Of a stretch of DNA of 64,000 bases, positions 46,108 through 54,424 are shown piece by piece. This DNA comes from Solimonas_A sp052035235 (GTDB lineage: Bacteria; Pseudomonadota; Gammaproteobacteria; Nevskiales; Nevskiaceae). The stretch spans positions 1 through 64,000 of the forward strand of contig JBPOHT010000022.1 in the NCBI GenBank assembly GCA_052035235.1. Reading direction: 5' to 3'. The position numbers were made by a program, and so were the translations under genes. The number at the start of each line of letters is the position of its first letter. The stretch's first letter is position 1. A model generated the notes under the pieces. It was not told where the DNA came from and ran no database searches. It was given only the letters and a program-made list of their open reading frames with translations.

Positions 46108-47307
46108 ATGGACAGCAGCAGCCAGGCAGGGGCGGTCTACTTCGACCCCTACCAGCCCGAGATCGCCACCAATCCCTATCCGGTCTTCCGTCGCCTGCGG
46201 GAGGAAGCGCCCCTCTACTACAACGAGGAGCACGACTTCTACGCGGTGAGCCGTTTCGAGGACGTGGAGCGTGGCCTGCAGGACCGCGAAACCTTCATCT
46301 CCGGCAAGGGTGCGATCCTGGAGATCATCAAGGCCGAGGCGGAATTCCCGCCGGGCGTGCTGATCTTCACCGACCCGCCGGTGCACACCATGTACCGCAC
46401 GATGCTGCAGCGCATGTTCACGCCCAAGCGCATGATGTCGCTGGAGGCGAAGGTGCGCGAGGCCTGCGTCCGCTGCCTGGATCCGCTGGTGGGCAGCGGC
46501 CGTTTCGATGTCATCGAGCAGTTCGGCGCGCAGATGCCGATGCACATCATCGGCTCGCTGCTGGGCATCCCCGAGCAGGATCACCAGAAGGTGCGCGAGC
46601 GTGTCGACGCGGTGATGCGCACCGAGGCCGGCAAGAAGATGGACACCGAGGAACTGGCCTACATCGGCGAGGGCTTCGAGGACTACATCGAGTGGCGATC
46701 GAAGAATCCGTCCGACGACGTCATGACCGAACTGCTCACCACCGAGTTCAAGGACGAGACCGGCACGCTGCGCCGCCTCGATCGCGACGAGGTGCTGACC
46801 CTGGTGAACGTGATCGCCGGTGCCGGCAACGAGACCACCAACCGCCTGATTGGCTGGACCGCCAAGGTACTGGCCGAGCATCCCGAGCAGCGCCGCCAGA
46901 TCGTGGAGAACCGCGCGCTGATCCCGGCGGCGGTGGAGGAGATCCTGCGCTACGAGCCGCCGGCGCCGCACATGTCGCGCTACGTGGCGCGTGACGTGGT
47001 GGTGCAGGGCCAGACCGTGCCCAAGGGCAGCGCGATGATGTTCCTGGTGGGCTCCGCCAACCGCGACGAGCGCCGCTTCGAGAACGGCGAAAGCTTCAAC
47101 ATCCACCGCCCGGTGCGTTCGCACCTGTCGTTTGGCTACGGCATCCACACCTGCGTGGGTGCGGTGCTGGCGCGCCTGGAAGGCCGCATCGCGCTCGATG
47201 AAATGCTCAAGCGCTTCCCGGAGTGGGACGTGGACCTGAGCAAGGCGGAGCTGTCGCCGACGTCGACGGTGCGGGGCTGGGAGACGTTGCCGGTGGTGGT
47301 GCGCTAG
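46108..47307 (+). CDS. Cytochrome P450 (second, class I bacterial type)
   Basis: A 399-residue soluble P450. The I-helix has AGNETT (239-244), the K-helix EEILR (Glu278, Arg281), and the haem loop SFGYGIHTCVG with Cys349. The start is ATG 46108 with AAAAAGGA upstream; the longer open frame covers the promoter. The N-terminus begins VYFDPYQPEIATNPYPVFRR, typical of CYP families acting on terpenes or fatty-acid-like compounds. It is not close to the P450 at 10287 outside the motifs. It stands alone, divergent from the Mo-hydroxylase operon, and has no adjacent ferredoxin gene. Confidence 0.95.
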   Translation: MDSSSQAGAVYFDPYQPEIATNPYPVFRRLREEAPLYYNEEHDFYAVSRFEDVERGLQDRETFISGKGAILEIIKAEAEFPPGVLIFTDPPVHTMYRTMLQRMFTPKRMMSLEAKVREACVRCLDPLVGSGRFDVIEQFGAQMPMHIIGSLLGIPEQDHQKVRERVDAVMRTEAGKKMDTEELAYIGEGFEDYIEWRSKNPSDDVMTELLTTEFKDETGTLRRLDRDEVLTLVNVIAGAGNETTNRLIGWTAKVLAEHPEQRRQIVENRALIPAAVEEILRYEPPAPHMSRYVARDVVVQGQTVPKGSAMMFLVGSANRDERRFENGESFNIHRPVRSHLSFGYGIHTCVGAVLARLEGRIALDEMLKRFPEWDVDLSKAELSPTSTVRGWETLPVVVR

Positions 47308-47319
47308 CACTAGCCGGAC

Positions 47320-47399
47320 GTCATACCGGCGGAAGCCGGTATCCAGTCCTGGCGTGGCTACTCATGGATGGACTGGATGCCGGCTTCCGCCGGCATGAC
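47320..47399. repeat. Repeat family B, copy 2 (palindromic, 80 bp)
   Basis: Begins GTCATACCGGCGGAAGCCGG and ends CCGGCTTCCGCCGGCATGAC. It is closely similar to the copy at 21547-21628, including the internal ATCCAGTCC and GGACTGGAT pair. It lies between convergent genes, 13 bases after the P450 stop. Confidence 0.88.
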
Positions 47400-47429
47400 G
47401 GAGTCGAGAGGGGCCGGCGTGTTGGTGCT

Positions 47430-48071
47430 TCAGCGACCCGGCCGCTTGCCTTCCTGTATCGCCTTCTCCACCAAACCAATCACCCAGGTGATCGCTTTGG
47501 TGGCGCGGTCGGCGTCCAGTTGCCAGGCCGAGCCCAGGCGCTCGAAGTAGGTCGGCGTCCAGAACAGATCCAGCATCGCGGCGGCCATCTCCTGCTCCTG
47601 TTCGGTCCAGCCGCGGCTGGCGCGCGCCACGGCGGCCAGCAGCATGCGGCGGCGCTGCACGTCCAGCGCGGCCAGGCCCGGGTCCACGCCTTCCTGCGAC
47701 GAGGGCGGGAAGGACGACAGGTAGCGATACAGGTGCGCCGTCAGGCCGGCGAACTCGGGCAGTTCCAGGTGCTCCAGCGGCATGCCGGATTCCTGCACCA
47801 GGCGCTGCAGGATGGCGTCGCGCAGGGCGCGTTCGGTGGCGAAGTAGCGGTGTACGGTGCGCTCGCTGATGCCGGCACGCTGGCCCACCGCCTTGAAGGT
47901 CATCTCGCGCCAGTCCCAGGCCGGCAGGCCGTGGGCGATCTCCGCGCCGGCGGCGAGGATGCTCTCGCGGGTCTCCGCCGTCTGCTGGCGGCGCAGGGGG
48001 CTGTCGTACTGCCGTTTCGGAGCCGCCGGCTTGGCGGTCTTCTTCTTTCGGACCCTGGTGGTCGGCCTCAT
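47430..48071 (-). CDS. TetR-family transcriptional regulator
   Basis: A 213-residue regulator. After a basic tail (MRPTTRVRKKKTAKPAAPKR) the DNA-binding domain reads ETRESILAAGAEIAHG to FKAVGQRAGISERTVHRYFATERALRDAI, a standard TetR helix-turn-helix. The remaining all-alpha part is the ligand domain. The ATG at 48071 is preferred; an earlier start would add 32 low-complexity residues. It is convergent with the P450 at 46108 and a candidate to bind the TGTCA-N6-TGACA palindromes, which is inference from position only. Confidence 0.88.
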   Translation of the reverse strand: MRPTTRVRKKKTAKPAAPKRQYDSPLRRQQTAETRESILAAGAEIAHGLPAWDWREMTFKAVGQRAGISERTVHRYFATERALRDAILQRLVQESGMPLEHLELPEFAGLTAHLYRYLSSFPPSSQEGVDPGLAALDVQRRRMLLAAVARASRGWTEQEQEMAAAMLDLFWTPTYFERLGSAWQLDADRATKAITWVIGLVEKAIQEGKRPGR

Positions 48072-48235
48072 CGGGCGGGTACTCGGCAACGGGGAGCGGC
48101 TGGGGAACGATGCGACTGCGGGTTCTCCTCGTGCGTCGCACGGGGGCGCAGTAGCGGCAGCCGGCATGTTACAGCAAGAGGCCGGCGGGTCATGCAGCCC
48201 CGCCGGCCCCGAAGCCTGCTCCAGCGTCTGCCGGC

Positions 48236-49030
48236 TCAGGCGGCAACGCGCTGTGCCACCAGGGCGTCGTAGCTGAGGAACTTGGTGGTGGACCAGCCGC
48301 CGTCCAGGGCCAGCGTCTGGCCGTTGATGTAGCTGCCTTCCGCCGAGGCGAGGAAGTGCACGGCGTTGGCCACGTCCTCGACGGTACCGTCGCGGTTGAA
48401 GGGTGTCATTTCCTGGTTGGTGCGCTGGAAGCCTTCGGTGTCCCAGAAGTCGCGGGTCATGTCGGTCTTGATGACGCCGGGGGCGACGAGGTTGGCGCGG
48501 ATGCCGGCCGAGCCGTACTGCACGGCCAGCGCCTGGGTCATGCCGATCAGGCCGGATTTCACGGCGCAGTAGATGCCGCCGTTGAGGCCGCCGACGATGC
48601 CGTAGACCGAGCCCACGCAGAGGATCGACGAGCCGGCCTTCATGACGCCGAGGGCTTCACGCGCGAAGCGGAAGGGCGCCTTCAGGCTGGTGTCGATGAC
48701 CTCGTTCATCATGCGGTCGTCGGTCTCGCGGTGCGGCGCCCAGCTGCCCGAGCCGGCGTTGTTGACCAGGCAGTCGAGACGGCCGAATTCCTGCATCGCC
48801 AGCGCGACGGCGCGCTGCGGCGCGTCGGTGGCGGTCACGTCGGTGGCCAGGGTACGCACCTCGGTGGTCCTGGCCAGTTGCGCTGCCAGCGCTTCCAGCT
48901 TCTCCGGCCGGCGGGCGACGGCGACGATGGCCCAGCCCGCGGCAGCGAAACGGCGCGCGATGGCTTCGCCGATGCCGGCGCTGGCGCCGGTGATGAGTAC
49001 GACGGGCTTCTGGGAAGTCTTGTTGTTCAT
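48236..49030 (-). CDS. Short-chain dehydrogenase/reductase (SDR)
   Basis: A 264-residue classical SDR with cofactor loop ITGASAGIGEAIARRF, NNAGSGSW and the catalytic pair in GIYCAVKSGLIG (Tyr, Lys), with Ser in CVGSVYG. Arg at the end of the second strand (VAVARRPEKL) suggests NADP(H). The ATG at 49030 is chosen because GGAGG lies five bases upstream; the ATG at 49042 overlaps that ribosome binding site. It is a single minus-strand gene between the TetR and AraC genes. The substrate is unknown. Confidence 0.91.
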   Translation of the reverse strand: MNNKTSQKPVVLITGASAGIGEAIARRFAAAGWAIVAVARRPEKLEALAAQLARTTEVRTLATDVTATDAPQRAVALAMQEFGRLDCLVNNAGSGSWAPHRETDDRMMNEVIDTSLKAPFRFAREALGVMKAGSSILCVGSVYGIVGGLNGGIYCAVKSGLIGMTQALAVQYGSAGIRANLVAPGVIKTDMTRDFWDTEGFQRTNQEMTPFNRDGTVEDVANAVHFLASAEGSYINGQTLALDGGWSTTKFLSYDALVAQRVAA

Positions 49031-49181
49031 GCCATCCTCCATTGACGGTGCGGCCTCCGCTCACGGGGCCGGGCCTGATGGCCTCATCTTATCGGCGGGC
49101 ACCGGGGAGAATGCGGCGGCACTGCGGCCGCAGGCACGAGCAGGATCGTGGACAGACCAGCCTGTGCGGGAGCAACGCCGG

Positions 49182-50246
49182 CTAGGCGGCGCGGCGCAGT
49201 TCCAGATTGCGGCGGAAGCGCTGCGGGGTCGATCCGGTCCAGCGCTTGAAGGCGCGGCCGAAGCTCGATTGCTCGGCGTAGCCCAGCATGGCGGCGACGT
49301 CGTCCAGCGACAGCTCGTCGCGCTCCAGATAGCTTTGGGCCAGGTTGACGCGCTGCTGCTCGAGGATGTCGGAGAAGCGCAGCCCTGCTTCGCTGAGGTT
49401 GGCCTGCAGGGTGCGCACCGAGGTGCCGAGCTTCTTGGCGCAGTGCTCGATGGTGCAGTTGCCGGAGGGCAGGGCGCCACGCACGTAATCCTCCACGCGC
49501 TCGACCGTGCTGGTGCGCGAGGCCGAGCGCACGCGGCCCAGGTAGCCGCCCAGCAGGCGGAACAGCAGGCGGTTGGCGCTGCCCACGGGCTGGTTCAGCG
49601 CCGACGTGGGGAAGGCGATGGCGTTGACCGAGGATTTGTGGAAGCTGCAGCCGAAATGGCTGCTGATCTCGGGCAGGTCCTTGGCGCGGCTGTCGACCGC
49701 GAGATTGACGTAGCGCGGCAGGAAGGAACGCCCGCCGACCTGGCGCAGCAGTTTCAGGATCAGCAGCGTGCCCTTGTACTCCGCCTGCTTGTTCTGGCCC
49801 AGGTCGGTCTGCATGTGCCAGCGCAGTTCCGAGGTGTCCTTGCCCTCGACCAGTTCCAGCACCGCGACCGGCGAGTGCACCACGGGGATGAAGTTGATGA
49901 AGCCTTCCACCGCCTCGCGGAAGCTGGAGGCGGAGCGGCACAGCGAGGCTACGGAGCCGAACACGTCCGGGTCCTGGAACTTGGCCATGCGCAGACCGAA
50001 CAGGGGATCGTTGAAGGAGGTGCTGCAGTACTCGAGCAGGTCTACCAGCGACTGGGTTTCGATATAGGAGTCCGGATCGCGGATGGCGCGCGCGTCGATG
50101 CCGTGGCGCTCCAGCAGCGGGCGCGGATCCACGCCCAGGGTGCGGACGAGCTCGGTGAAGCCGGTCAGGTTGGCCGCGCGCATCTGGTTGGCCATGGGCA
50201 TGGAGTCCAGGGGGCCCTCCAGGCTGAAAAAGTGTCCGTCACTCAT
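49182..50246 (-). CDS. AraC-family regulator with N-terminal arabinose_bd-like domain (OruR/PA1196 type)
   Basis: A 354-residue regulator. Residues about 25-215 resemble the N-terminal domain of OruR/ArgR-type AraC proteins (FTELVRTLGVDPRPLLERHG, GLRMAKFQDPDVFG, SSHFGCSFHKSSVNAIAFP). The C-terminal double HTH includes TIEHCAKKLGTSVRTLQANL and SLDDVAAMLGYAEQSSFGRAFKRW, ending STPQRFRR. GGAGAG precedes the ATG. It is divergent from the SDR gene at 50655 across a 408-base gap with two matching palindromes, so it may regulate itself and the 50655-53579 genes. Confidence 0.9.
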   Translation of the reverse strand: MSDGHFFSLEGPLDSMPMANQMRAANLTGFTELVRTLGVDPRPLLERHGIDARAIRDPDSYIETQSLVDLLEYCSTSFNDPLFGLRMAKFQDPDVFGSVASLCRSASSFREAVEGFINFIPVVHSPVAVLELVEGKDTSELRWHMQTDLGQNKQAEYKGTLLILKLLRQVGGRSFLPRYVNLAVDSRAKDLPEISSHFGCSFHKSSVNAIAFPTSALNQPVGSANRLLFRLLGGYLGRVRSASRTSTVERVEDYVRGALPSGNCTIEHCAKKLGTSVRTLQANLSEAGLRFSDILEQQRVNLAQSYLERDELSLDDVAAMLGYAEQSSFGRAFKRWTGSTPQRFRRNLELRRAA

Positions 50247-50323
50247 CGGCGCGTCTCTCCTCGCGGCGGTTGCAGGCCTGTCGCATGCGTGGTGCGGAGG
50301 CCGGTGCTGCCTGAAGGGTAATA

Positions 50324-50342
50324 ATCAACAATGATGGTTGAT
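50324..50342. promoter_or_regulatory. Palindrome ATCAAC-N7-GTTGAT
   Basis: Perfect 6-bp half sites with a 7-base spacer. It overlaps the -10 and spacer of the candidate promoter for the divergent AraC gene, consistent with autoregulation. Confidence 0.55.
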
Positions 50343-50541
50343 ATGCGCAAGGAAAATATTCCCTTGGCAATGAGGGGCATGCGCCGGCAGGACCGGCCGA
50401 CCGCTGCCGGACGGGGCAAGAAGGCCTGCCGGCCGGGACTGGATGGGAAGAATTCTCGACTGCGCGCTGCCGTCGCAAGCAAGGGGGGCGCCTGCCGGCG
50501 GGCCGCGCCACTGCCTTTACATTTGCATCCTGCCATAGATA

Positions 50542-50556
50542 ATCAACAACGTTGAT
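50542..50556. promoter_or_regulatory. Palindrome ATCAAC-AAC-GTTGAT
   Basis: Perfect half sites with a 3-base spacer that overlap the end of the GATAAT -10 element of the SDR promoter, a position where a bound protein would block initiation. Same half sites as at 50324 and 51438. Confidence 0.6.
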
Positions 50557-50654
50557 CAAATTTGACGATAGCGCGGCCGGGTTGCCGGTTCCCTCCCTGG
50601 TGGAGGACTGCCGCCGTCCGATCCTGGCAATTCACCTGAAGGAGCAAGCACATC

Positions 50655-51332
50655 ATGGAACTGGCGGGCAGGATCATCGTCATCACCGGGGCACTGGGAA
50701 TCCTGGGCCGCCAGGTCGCCGAGGCGGCCGTTGCCGCGGGGGCCACGGTAGTGGCGGTGGACCGCATGGACGGAGAGCCGCCGCGCGGCGCGCAGCCCTG
50801 GCCGGCGCTGGACCTCGGCGATGCCAAGGCCACGCAGGAAGCCATGGCGGCAATCGCCGCCCGCCATGACGGCATCGATGGCCTGGTCAACATCGCCGGC
50901 GGCTTCCGCTGGGAGACCGTGGCGGACGGCTCCGTCGACACCTGGGACCTGCTGTACCAGATCAACCTGCGCACGGCGGTCAATGCCTGCCGGGCGGCGC
51001 TGCCGAAGCTGCGCGAGGGCGGGCGCATCGTCAACATCGGTGCGGCCGGGGCCACCAAGGCTGCCATGGGCATGGGCGCCTACGCCGCCTCCAAGGCGGG
51101 CGTTGCCCGCTTCACCGAGGCGCTGGCGGAAGAACTCAAGGACCGTGCGATCACGGTCAACGCGGTGCTGCCCAGCATCATCGATACGCCGGCCAACCGG
51201 GCGGACATGCCCGACGCGGACCACTCGCGCTGGGTGCGCCCGCAGGAGCTGGCCGAGGTGATCCTGTTCCTTCTGGGTGCGCGTTCGTCCGCGGTGACCG
51301 GTGCGCTGATCCCGGTGACCGGCAGGGTCTGA
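50655..51332 (+). CDS. Short-chain dehydrogenase/reductase (SDR)
   Basis: A 225-residue SDR, at the short end of the classical range. Cofactor loop ITGALGILGRQVAEAA (Leu and Ile replace the usual Ser-Gly-Ile pattern), VVAVDRMDG with acidic Asp at the end of strand 2 (NAD-type), VNIAGGF in place of NNAG, and catalytic Tyr and Lys in GAYAASKAGVARF. GAAGGAGCAAG precedes the ATG. It lies between two operator-like palindromes (50542 and 51438), so it is likely co-regulated with the reductase downstream, though the 208-base gap suggests separate transcripts. Confidence 0.9.
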   Translation: MELAGRIIVITGALGILGRQVAEAAVAAGATVVAVDRMDGEPPRGAQPWPALDLGDAKATQEAMAAIAARHDGIDGLVNIAGGFRWETVADGSVDTWDLLYQINLRTAVNACRAALPKLREGGRIVNIGAAGATKAAMGMGAYAASKAGVARFTEALAEELKDRAITVNAVLPSIIDTPANRADMPDADHSRWVRPQELAEVILFLLGARSSAVTGALIPVTGRV

Positions 51333-51437
51333 CACTACGTCGGCAGGCAGGAACGGCGGGCGACAAAGCTGCCGCTCCAGACTGAAACGCCAGCGGTTCG
51401 GGACATTGCACGGCCGGACCGTTTGCGTAATATGGTA

Positions 51438-51452
51438 AGCAACACTGTTGAT
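51438..51452. promoter_or_regulatory. Near-perfect palindrome AGCAAC-ACT-GTTGAT
   Basis: Same 6-3-6 layout as 50542-50556 with one mismatch in the left half. It lies a few bases downstream of a possible TTGCAC (51406-51411), 16 bases, TAATAT (51428-51433) promoter for the leader ORF and ferredoxin reductase. Confidence 0.5.
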
Positions 51453-51540
51453 CTAATAACCGGGACGCCATCCATGGCGGGCGAAGACCATTCCCGGTGT
51501 GCATGCGGGCGCCAACCAGGCGCACCCAGGAGGAGGGCTG

Positions 51541-51630
51541 ATGAGGCAGGTGGCGTACGTCAACCTGAAGGATGACCGGTATCCCGCCGCGGGCCTGACG
51601 CCGCGTGGCGCCTCCGGAGTGCGTCCGTGA
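51541..51630 (+). CDS. Putative 29-residue leader peptide coupled to the ferredoxin reductase
   Basis: The frame starts ATG with an excellent AGGAGGAG ribosome binding site a few bases upstream and encodes MRQVAYVNLKDDRYPAAGLT followed by nine more residues. Its TGA overlaps the GTG start of the reductase (GTGA). The reductase itself has no good site of its own, so translation of this small ORF probably delivers ribosomes to it. There is no run of one amino acid that would suggest classical attenuation. It may be a real microprotein or only a translational leader. Confidence 0.5.
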   Translation: MRQVAYVNLKDDRYPAAGLTPRGASGVRP

Positions 51631-52850
51631 CGGCCCCCTGCACCGTGATCGTCGGCGCCGGCCAGGCCGGTGGCGATCTCGCCACGGCGCTGCGCCAGAC
51701 CGGCTACGCCGGCCGCATCGTCCTGGTCGGCGACGAAGCCGCGGTGCCGTATCGCCGTCCTCCGCTGTCCAAGGCCTTTCTCTCCGGCGACATCGGCGAG
51801 GACGCGCTCTACATCAAGTCGCGCGAGGCCTACGCCAAGCACGACATCGAGCTGCTGACCGGCGTGCGCGTGGAAGCAATCAATCGCGCCGCTCACACGG
51901 TGACGCTGTCCGACGGCCAGGTCCTGTCCTACGACAAGCTGGCGATCACCACCGGCGGCCGTGCCCGCCGCCTGCCCTTGCCGGGCGCCGAGCGGCCCAA
52001 CGTGCACTACGTGCGCACCATCGAGGACATCGGCCGGCTGCGCGAGCAGTTCAAGGCCGGCAAGCGCCTGGTGATCGTCGGCGGCGGCTACATCGGCCTG
52101 GAAGTGGCGGCCGTCGGCATCAAGAAGGACCTGCAGGTCACCCTGGTGGAGGCGATGCCGCGGTTGCTGGCCCGCGTGACCGGCCCGGAGCTGTCTGAAT
52201 ACTACGACTCGGTACATCGCCGCCACGGCGTGGATATCCGCCTCGGTGCCGGCGTGCGCGAACTGGAGTATGACGACCGGCAGGTGACGGCTGTGATCCT
52301 GCAGGACGGCACGCGGGTGCCGGCGGACCTGTTGATCGTCGGCATTGGCCTGATTCCCAACACTGAGCTGGCCGAGCAGGCGGGCCTGGCGGTGGACAAC
52401 GGCGTGCTGGTCGATCTCTACGCACAGACCAGCGATCCGGACATCGTCGCTGCCGGCGACTGTACCAATCACGACAACGGCTTCCTCGGTCGCCGCACGC
52501 GCCTGGAGTCGGTGCCCAATGCCAGCGAGCAGGCGCGCGTCGCCGCCGCCAGTATCTGCGGGAAGCGCGTGCCGCATGCCAGCGTGCCCTGGTTCTGGTC
52601 GGACCAATACAACCTCAAGTTGCAGATGGTGGGCCTGTCGCAGGGCTACGACCAGGTGGTGGTTCGCGGCTCGATGGCTGCCGACAGTTTCGTGGCCTTC
52701 TACCTGCAGCAAGGCGTGGTGATCGCCGTGGATTCGGTGAACCGCGCGCCCGACTTCATGGTGGGCAAGAAGATGGTGGCGGCGCGCCTGCGCGCGGACC
52801 CTGCCGTGCTCGCCGACGAGTCGGTCATCCTGAAATCCCTGGTGGCCTGA
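51627..52850 (+). CDS. Ferredoxin/rubredoxin reductase (FAD-dependent, putidaredoxin-reductase type)
   Basis: A 407-residue flavoprotein that moves electrons from NAD(P)H to a [2Fe-2S] ferredoxin. FAD motif TVIVGAGQAGGDLATALRQ at residues 6-24, PYRRPPLSKAFLSG typical of this family, NAD-binding loop LVIVGGGYIGLEVAAVG near 155, and the second FAD motif TSDPDIVAAGDCTNH near 275. The GTG start overlaps the leader ORF stop. It is the only such reductase in the window and may serve the P450s with the ferredoxin at 12467 as well as the Rieske system at 27468. The next SDR starts three bases after its stop. Confidence 0.94.
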   Translation: MTAPCTVIVGAGQAGGDLATALRQTGYAGRIVLVGDEAAVPYRRPPLSKAFLSGDIGEDALYIKSREAYAKHDIELLTGVRVEAINRAAHTVTLSDGQVLSYDKLAITTGGRARRLPLPGAERPNVHYVRTIEDIGRLREQFKAGKRLVIVGGGYIGLEVAAVGIKKDLQVTLVEAMPRLLARVTGPELSEYYDSVHRRHGVDIRLGAGVRELEYDDRQVTAVILQDGTRVPADLLIVGIGLIPNTELAEQAGLAVDNGVLVDLYAQTSDPDIVAAGDCTNHDNGFLGRRTRLESVPNASEQARVAAASICGKRVPHASVPWFWSDQYNLKLQMVGLSQGYDQVVVRGSMAADSFVAFYLQQGVVIAVDSVNRAPDFMVGKKMVAARLRADPAVLADESVILKSLVA

Positions 52851-52853
52851 ACC

Positions 52854-53579
52854 ATGACCAGCGCCGCGGCCAAAGCTGATCCAGTGGTGTTGGTGACCGG
52901 CGCCTCGCAGGGCATCGGCGCGGCCATCGCCCGGCGCTTCGCCGCGGGCCTGCCGGCCGTGCGGTTGGCCCTGGTGGCGCGCAACGCCGAGCGTCTCGGG
53001 CAGGTGGCGGTGGAGTGCCGGCGCAGCGGCGCCCAGGCCGAGGCCTTTGCGGCGGATATCACCGACCCCGGCCAGGTGGAGCGGATGGCACAGGCGGTGC
53101 AGCAGCGCTTCGGCGCGGTGGACGTGCTGATCAACAACGCCGGACACTGGCGCGGTGGTGCCGTGCAGGACATGCCGGCGTCGGAGTTCGTGCTGACGCT
53201 GCAGGAGAACCTGGTGGGGGCGTTTGCGGTGACGCGCGCCTTCGTGCCGGCGATGATCGAGCGCCGCCGGGGCGACATCTTCTTCACCTCATCCACCTCC
53301 GGCCTCGAAGGCCTGGCGAACAATGCCGCCTACTGCGCCGCCAAGCATGGCGTGACCGGGCTGGCCCGCGCCTTGCGCGCCGAGCTGGCGCCGCAGGGCA
53401 TTCGCGTGTGCTGCGTGTATCCCGGCGCCACGGATACCCCGACCTGGGACGGCAGCGACGCCGACACCAGTCGCTTCATGTCGGCCGAGGATGTCGCGCA
53501 GGTGTTCTTCGACGCCTACCAGCTTTCACACCGATCGATGGTCGAGGACGTCGTCCTCCGGCCGCCGAGGGCCGTCTGA
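52854..53579 (+). CDS. Short-chain dehydrogenase/reductase (SDR)
   Basis: A 241-residue classical SDR with loop VTGASQGIGAAIARRFA, NNAGHWRGG, catalytic Ser in FFTSSTSGLEG and Tyr/Lys in NAAYCAAKHGVTG. It resembles 3-ketoacyl-ACP reductase-like (FabG) proteins. Located three bases after the ferredoxin reductase stop, so co-transcribed. The next gene starts 83 bases later with a different theme (TonB system), so this likely ends the operon. Specificity unknown. Confidence 0.92.
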   Translation: MTSAAAKADPVVLVTGASQGIGAAIARRFAAGLPAVRLALVARNAERLGQVAVECRRSGAQAEAFAADITDPGQVERMAQAVQQRFGAVDVLINNAGHWRGGAVQDMPASEFVLTLQENLVGAFAVTRAFVPAMIERRRGDIFFTSSTSGLEGLANNAAYCAAKHGVTGLARALRAELAPQGIRVCCVYPGATDTPTWDGSDADTSRFMSAEDVAQVFFDAYQLSHRSMVEDVVLRPPRAV

Positions 53580-53662
53580 ACGACGTTGCTGTCAGTGTCC
53601 CCAGTCATCGAATTCTCTGGGATCCGGCAAGGATTCCAAACGTATAGCGAGGAGACTTGAAG

Positions 53663-54421
53663 ATGTATCGGTTCAAATCAATGCAGTGGAGAGGCGGTCT
53701 AGCGGTTCTCGCGAGCCTGTTTGCCGCGGGTGTCTACGCGGCGACGGTGGCCGACGTGTCCAAGACCGGGGACCAGTGGCTGGTGGCGCAGGTCGACGCG
53801 CAGAAGCGCGTGGATGCGCTGGCCGAGCAGGGCCGTGATCTGGCCAATGACTACCGCACGACGCTACGCGAGACCGAGGGCCTGAAGCTCTACCTGCAGC
53901 AGCTGCGAGCGCAGCTCAAGTCGCAGCAGGATGAAATGGTGGTGATCCGCCAGGAGTCCTCCGAACTGGAGCGCACCAACATCGAGATCCTGCCGCTGAT
54001 GCAGCGCATGCTCGGCTCGCTGGAGCAGTTCGTGCAGTTGGACGTGCCCTTCCTGAAGGAGGAGCGCGTGGGCCGCGTCGCCCGCCTGAACGAAATGATG
54101 CCGCGCGCCGACGTCACCGTGTCGGAGAAGTACCGCCGCATCGTCGAGGCCTACCAGATCGAAATGGAATACGGCCGCACCATCGAAGCCTATCGCGGCA
54201 AGCTGGGTGACAAAGAAGTGGACTTCCTGCGCGTGGGCCGCGTCGGCCTGTTCTACCAGACACCGGATGGCAAGGACACCGGTTACTGGGATCGCGAGAA
54301 GAAGGACTGGAGTGCGGGCGGCGAGTACAGCGAAGGGGTCAAGGAAGGCCTCAAGGTCGCCAAGAAGCAGAGCTCCCCGAACCTGCTGATCGTTCCCATC
54401 CAGGCCGCCGCGAGCAAGTAA
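53663..54421 (+). CDS. DUF3450 protein of TonB2-type system (periplasmic coiled coil)
   Basis: A 252-residue protein. A signal sequence (RGGLAVLASLFAAGVYAA) precedes a coiled-coil region around residues 35-110 rich in Gln, Glu and Leu (LYLQQLRAQLKSQQDEM). The rest matches the DUF3450 family, which sits first in TonB2 operons of Vibrio and Shewanella, ahead of TtpC. The ATG at 53663, eight bases after GAGGAG, is preferred over a TTG two codons earlier. It probably supports energy transduction to TonB-dependent receptors from the periplasmic side, but its biochemical role is not known. Confidence 0.88.
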   Translation: MYRFKSMQWRGGLAVLASLFAAGVYAATVADVSKTGDQWLVAQVDAQKRVDALAEQGRDLANDYRTTLRETEGLKLYLQQLRAQLKSQQDEMVVIRQESSELERTNIEILPLMQRMLGSLEQFVQLDVPFLKEERVGRVARLNEMMPRADVTVSEKYRRIVEAYQIEMEYGRTIEAYRGKLGDKEVDFLRVGRVGLFYQTPDGKDTGYWDREKKDWSAGGEYSEGVKEGLKVAKKQSSPNLLIVPIQAAASK

Positions 54422-54424
54422 GCC

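Larger units (their letters stand above)
50247..50654. promoter_or_regulatory. Divergent regulatory gap (408 bp) with two promoters and two palindromes
   Basis: No supported gene lies here. AT-rich ends flank a GC-rich middle. Minus-strand candidate promoter for the AraC gene: TTGCGC (50345-50350), 18 bases, GATTAT (50321-50326). Plus-strand candidate promoter for the SDR gene: TTTACA (50516-50521), 16 bases, GATAAT (50538-50543). Each carries one ATCAAC/GTTGAT palindrome. The gap between the plus promoter and the SDR ATG leaves a leader of roughly 100 bases. A 74-codon frame at 50331-50555 is low-complexity and rejected. Confidence 0.6.

Noticed and set aside
50331..50555. A 74-codon plus-strand frame in the divergent regulatory gap
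   Set aside because: It overlaps both palindromes and both candidate promoters, and its Arg/Gly-rich composition is typical of GC-rich noncoding frames.
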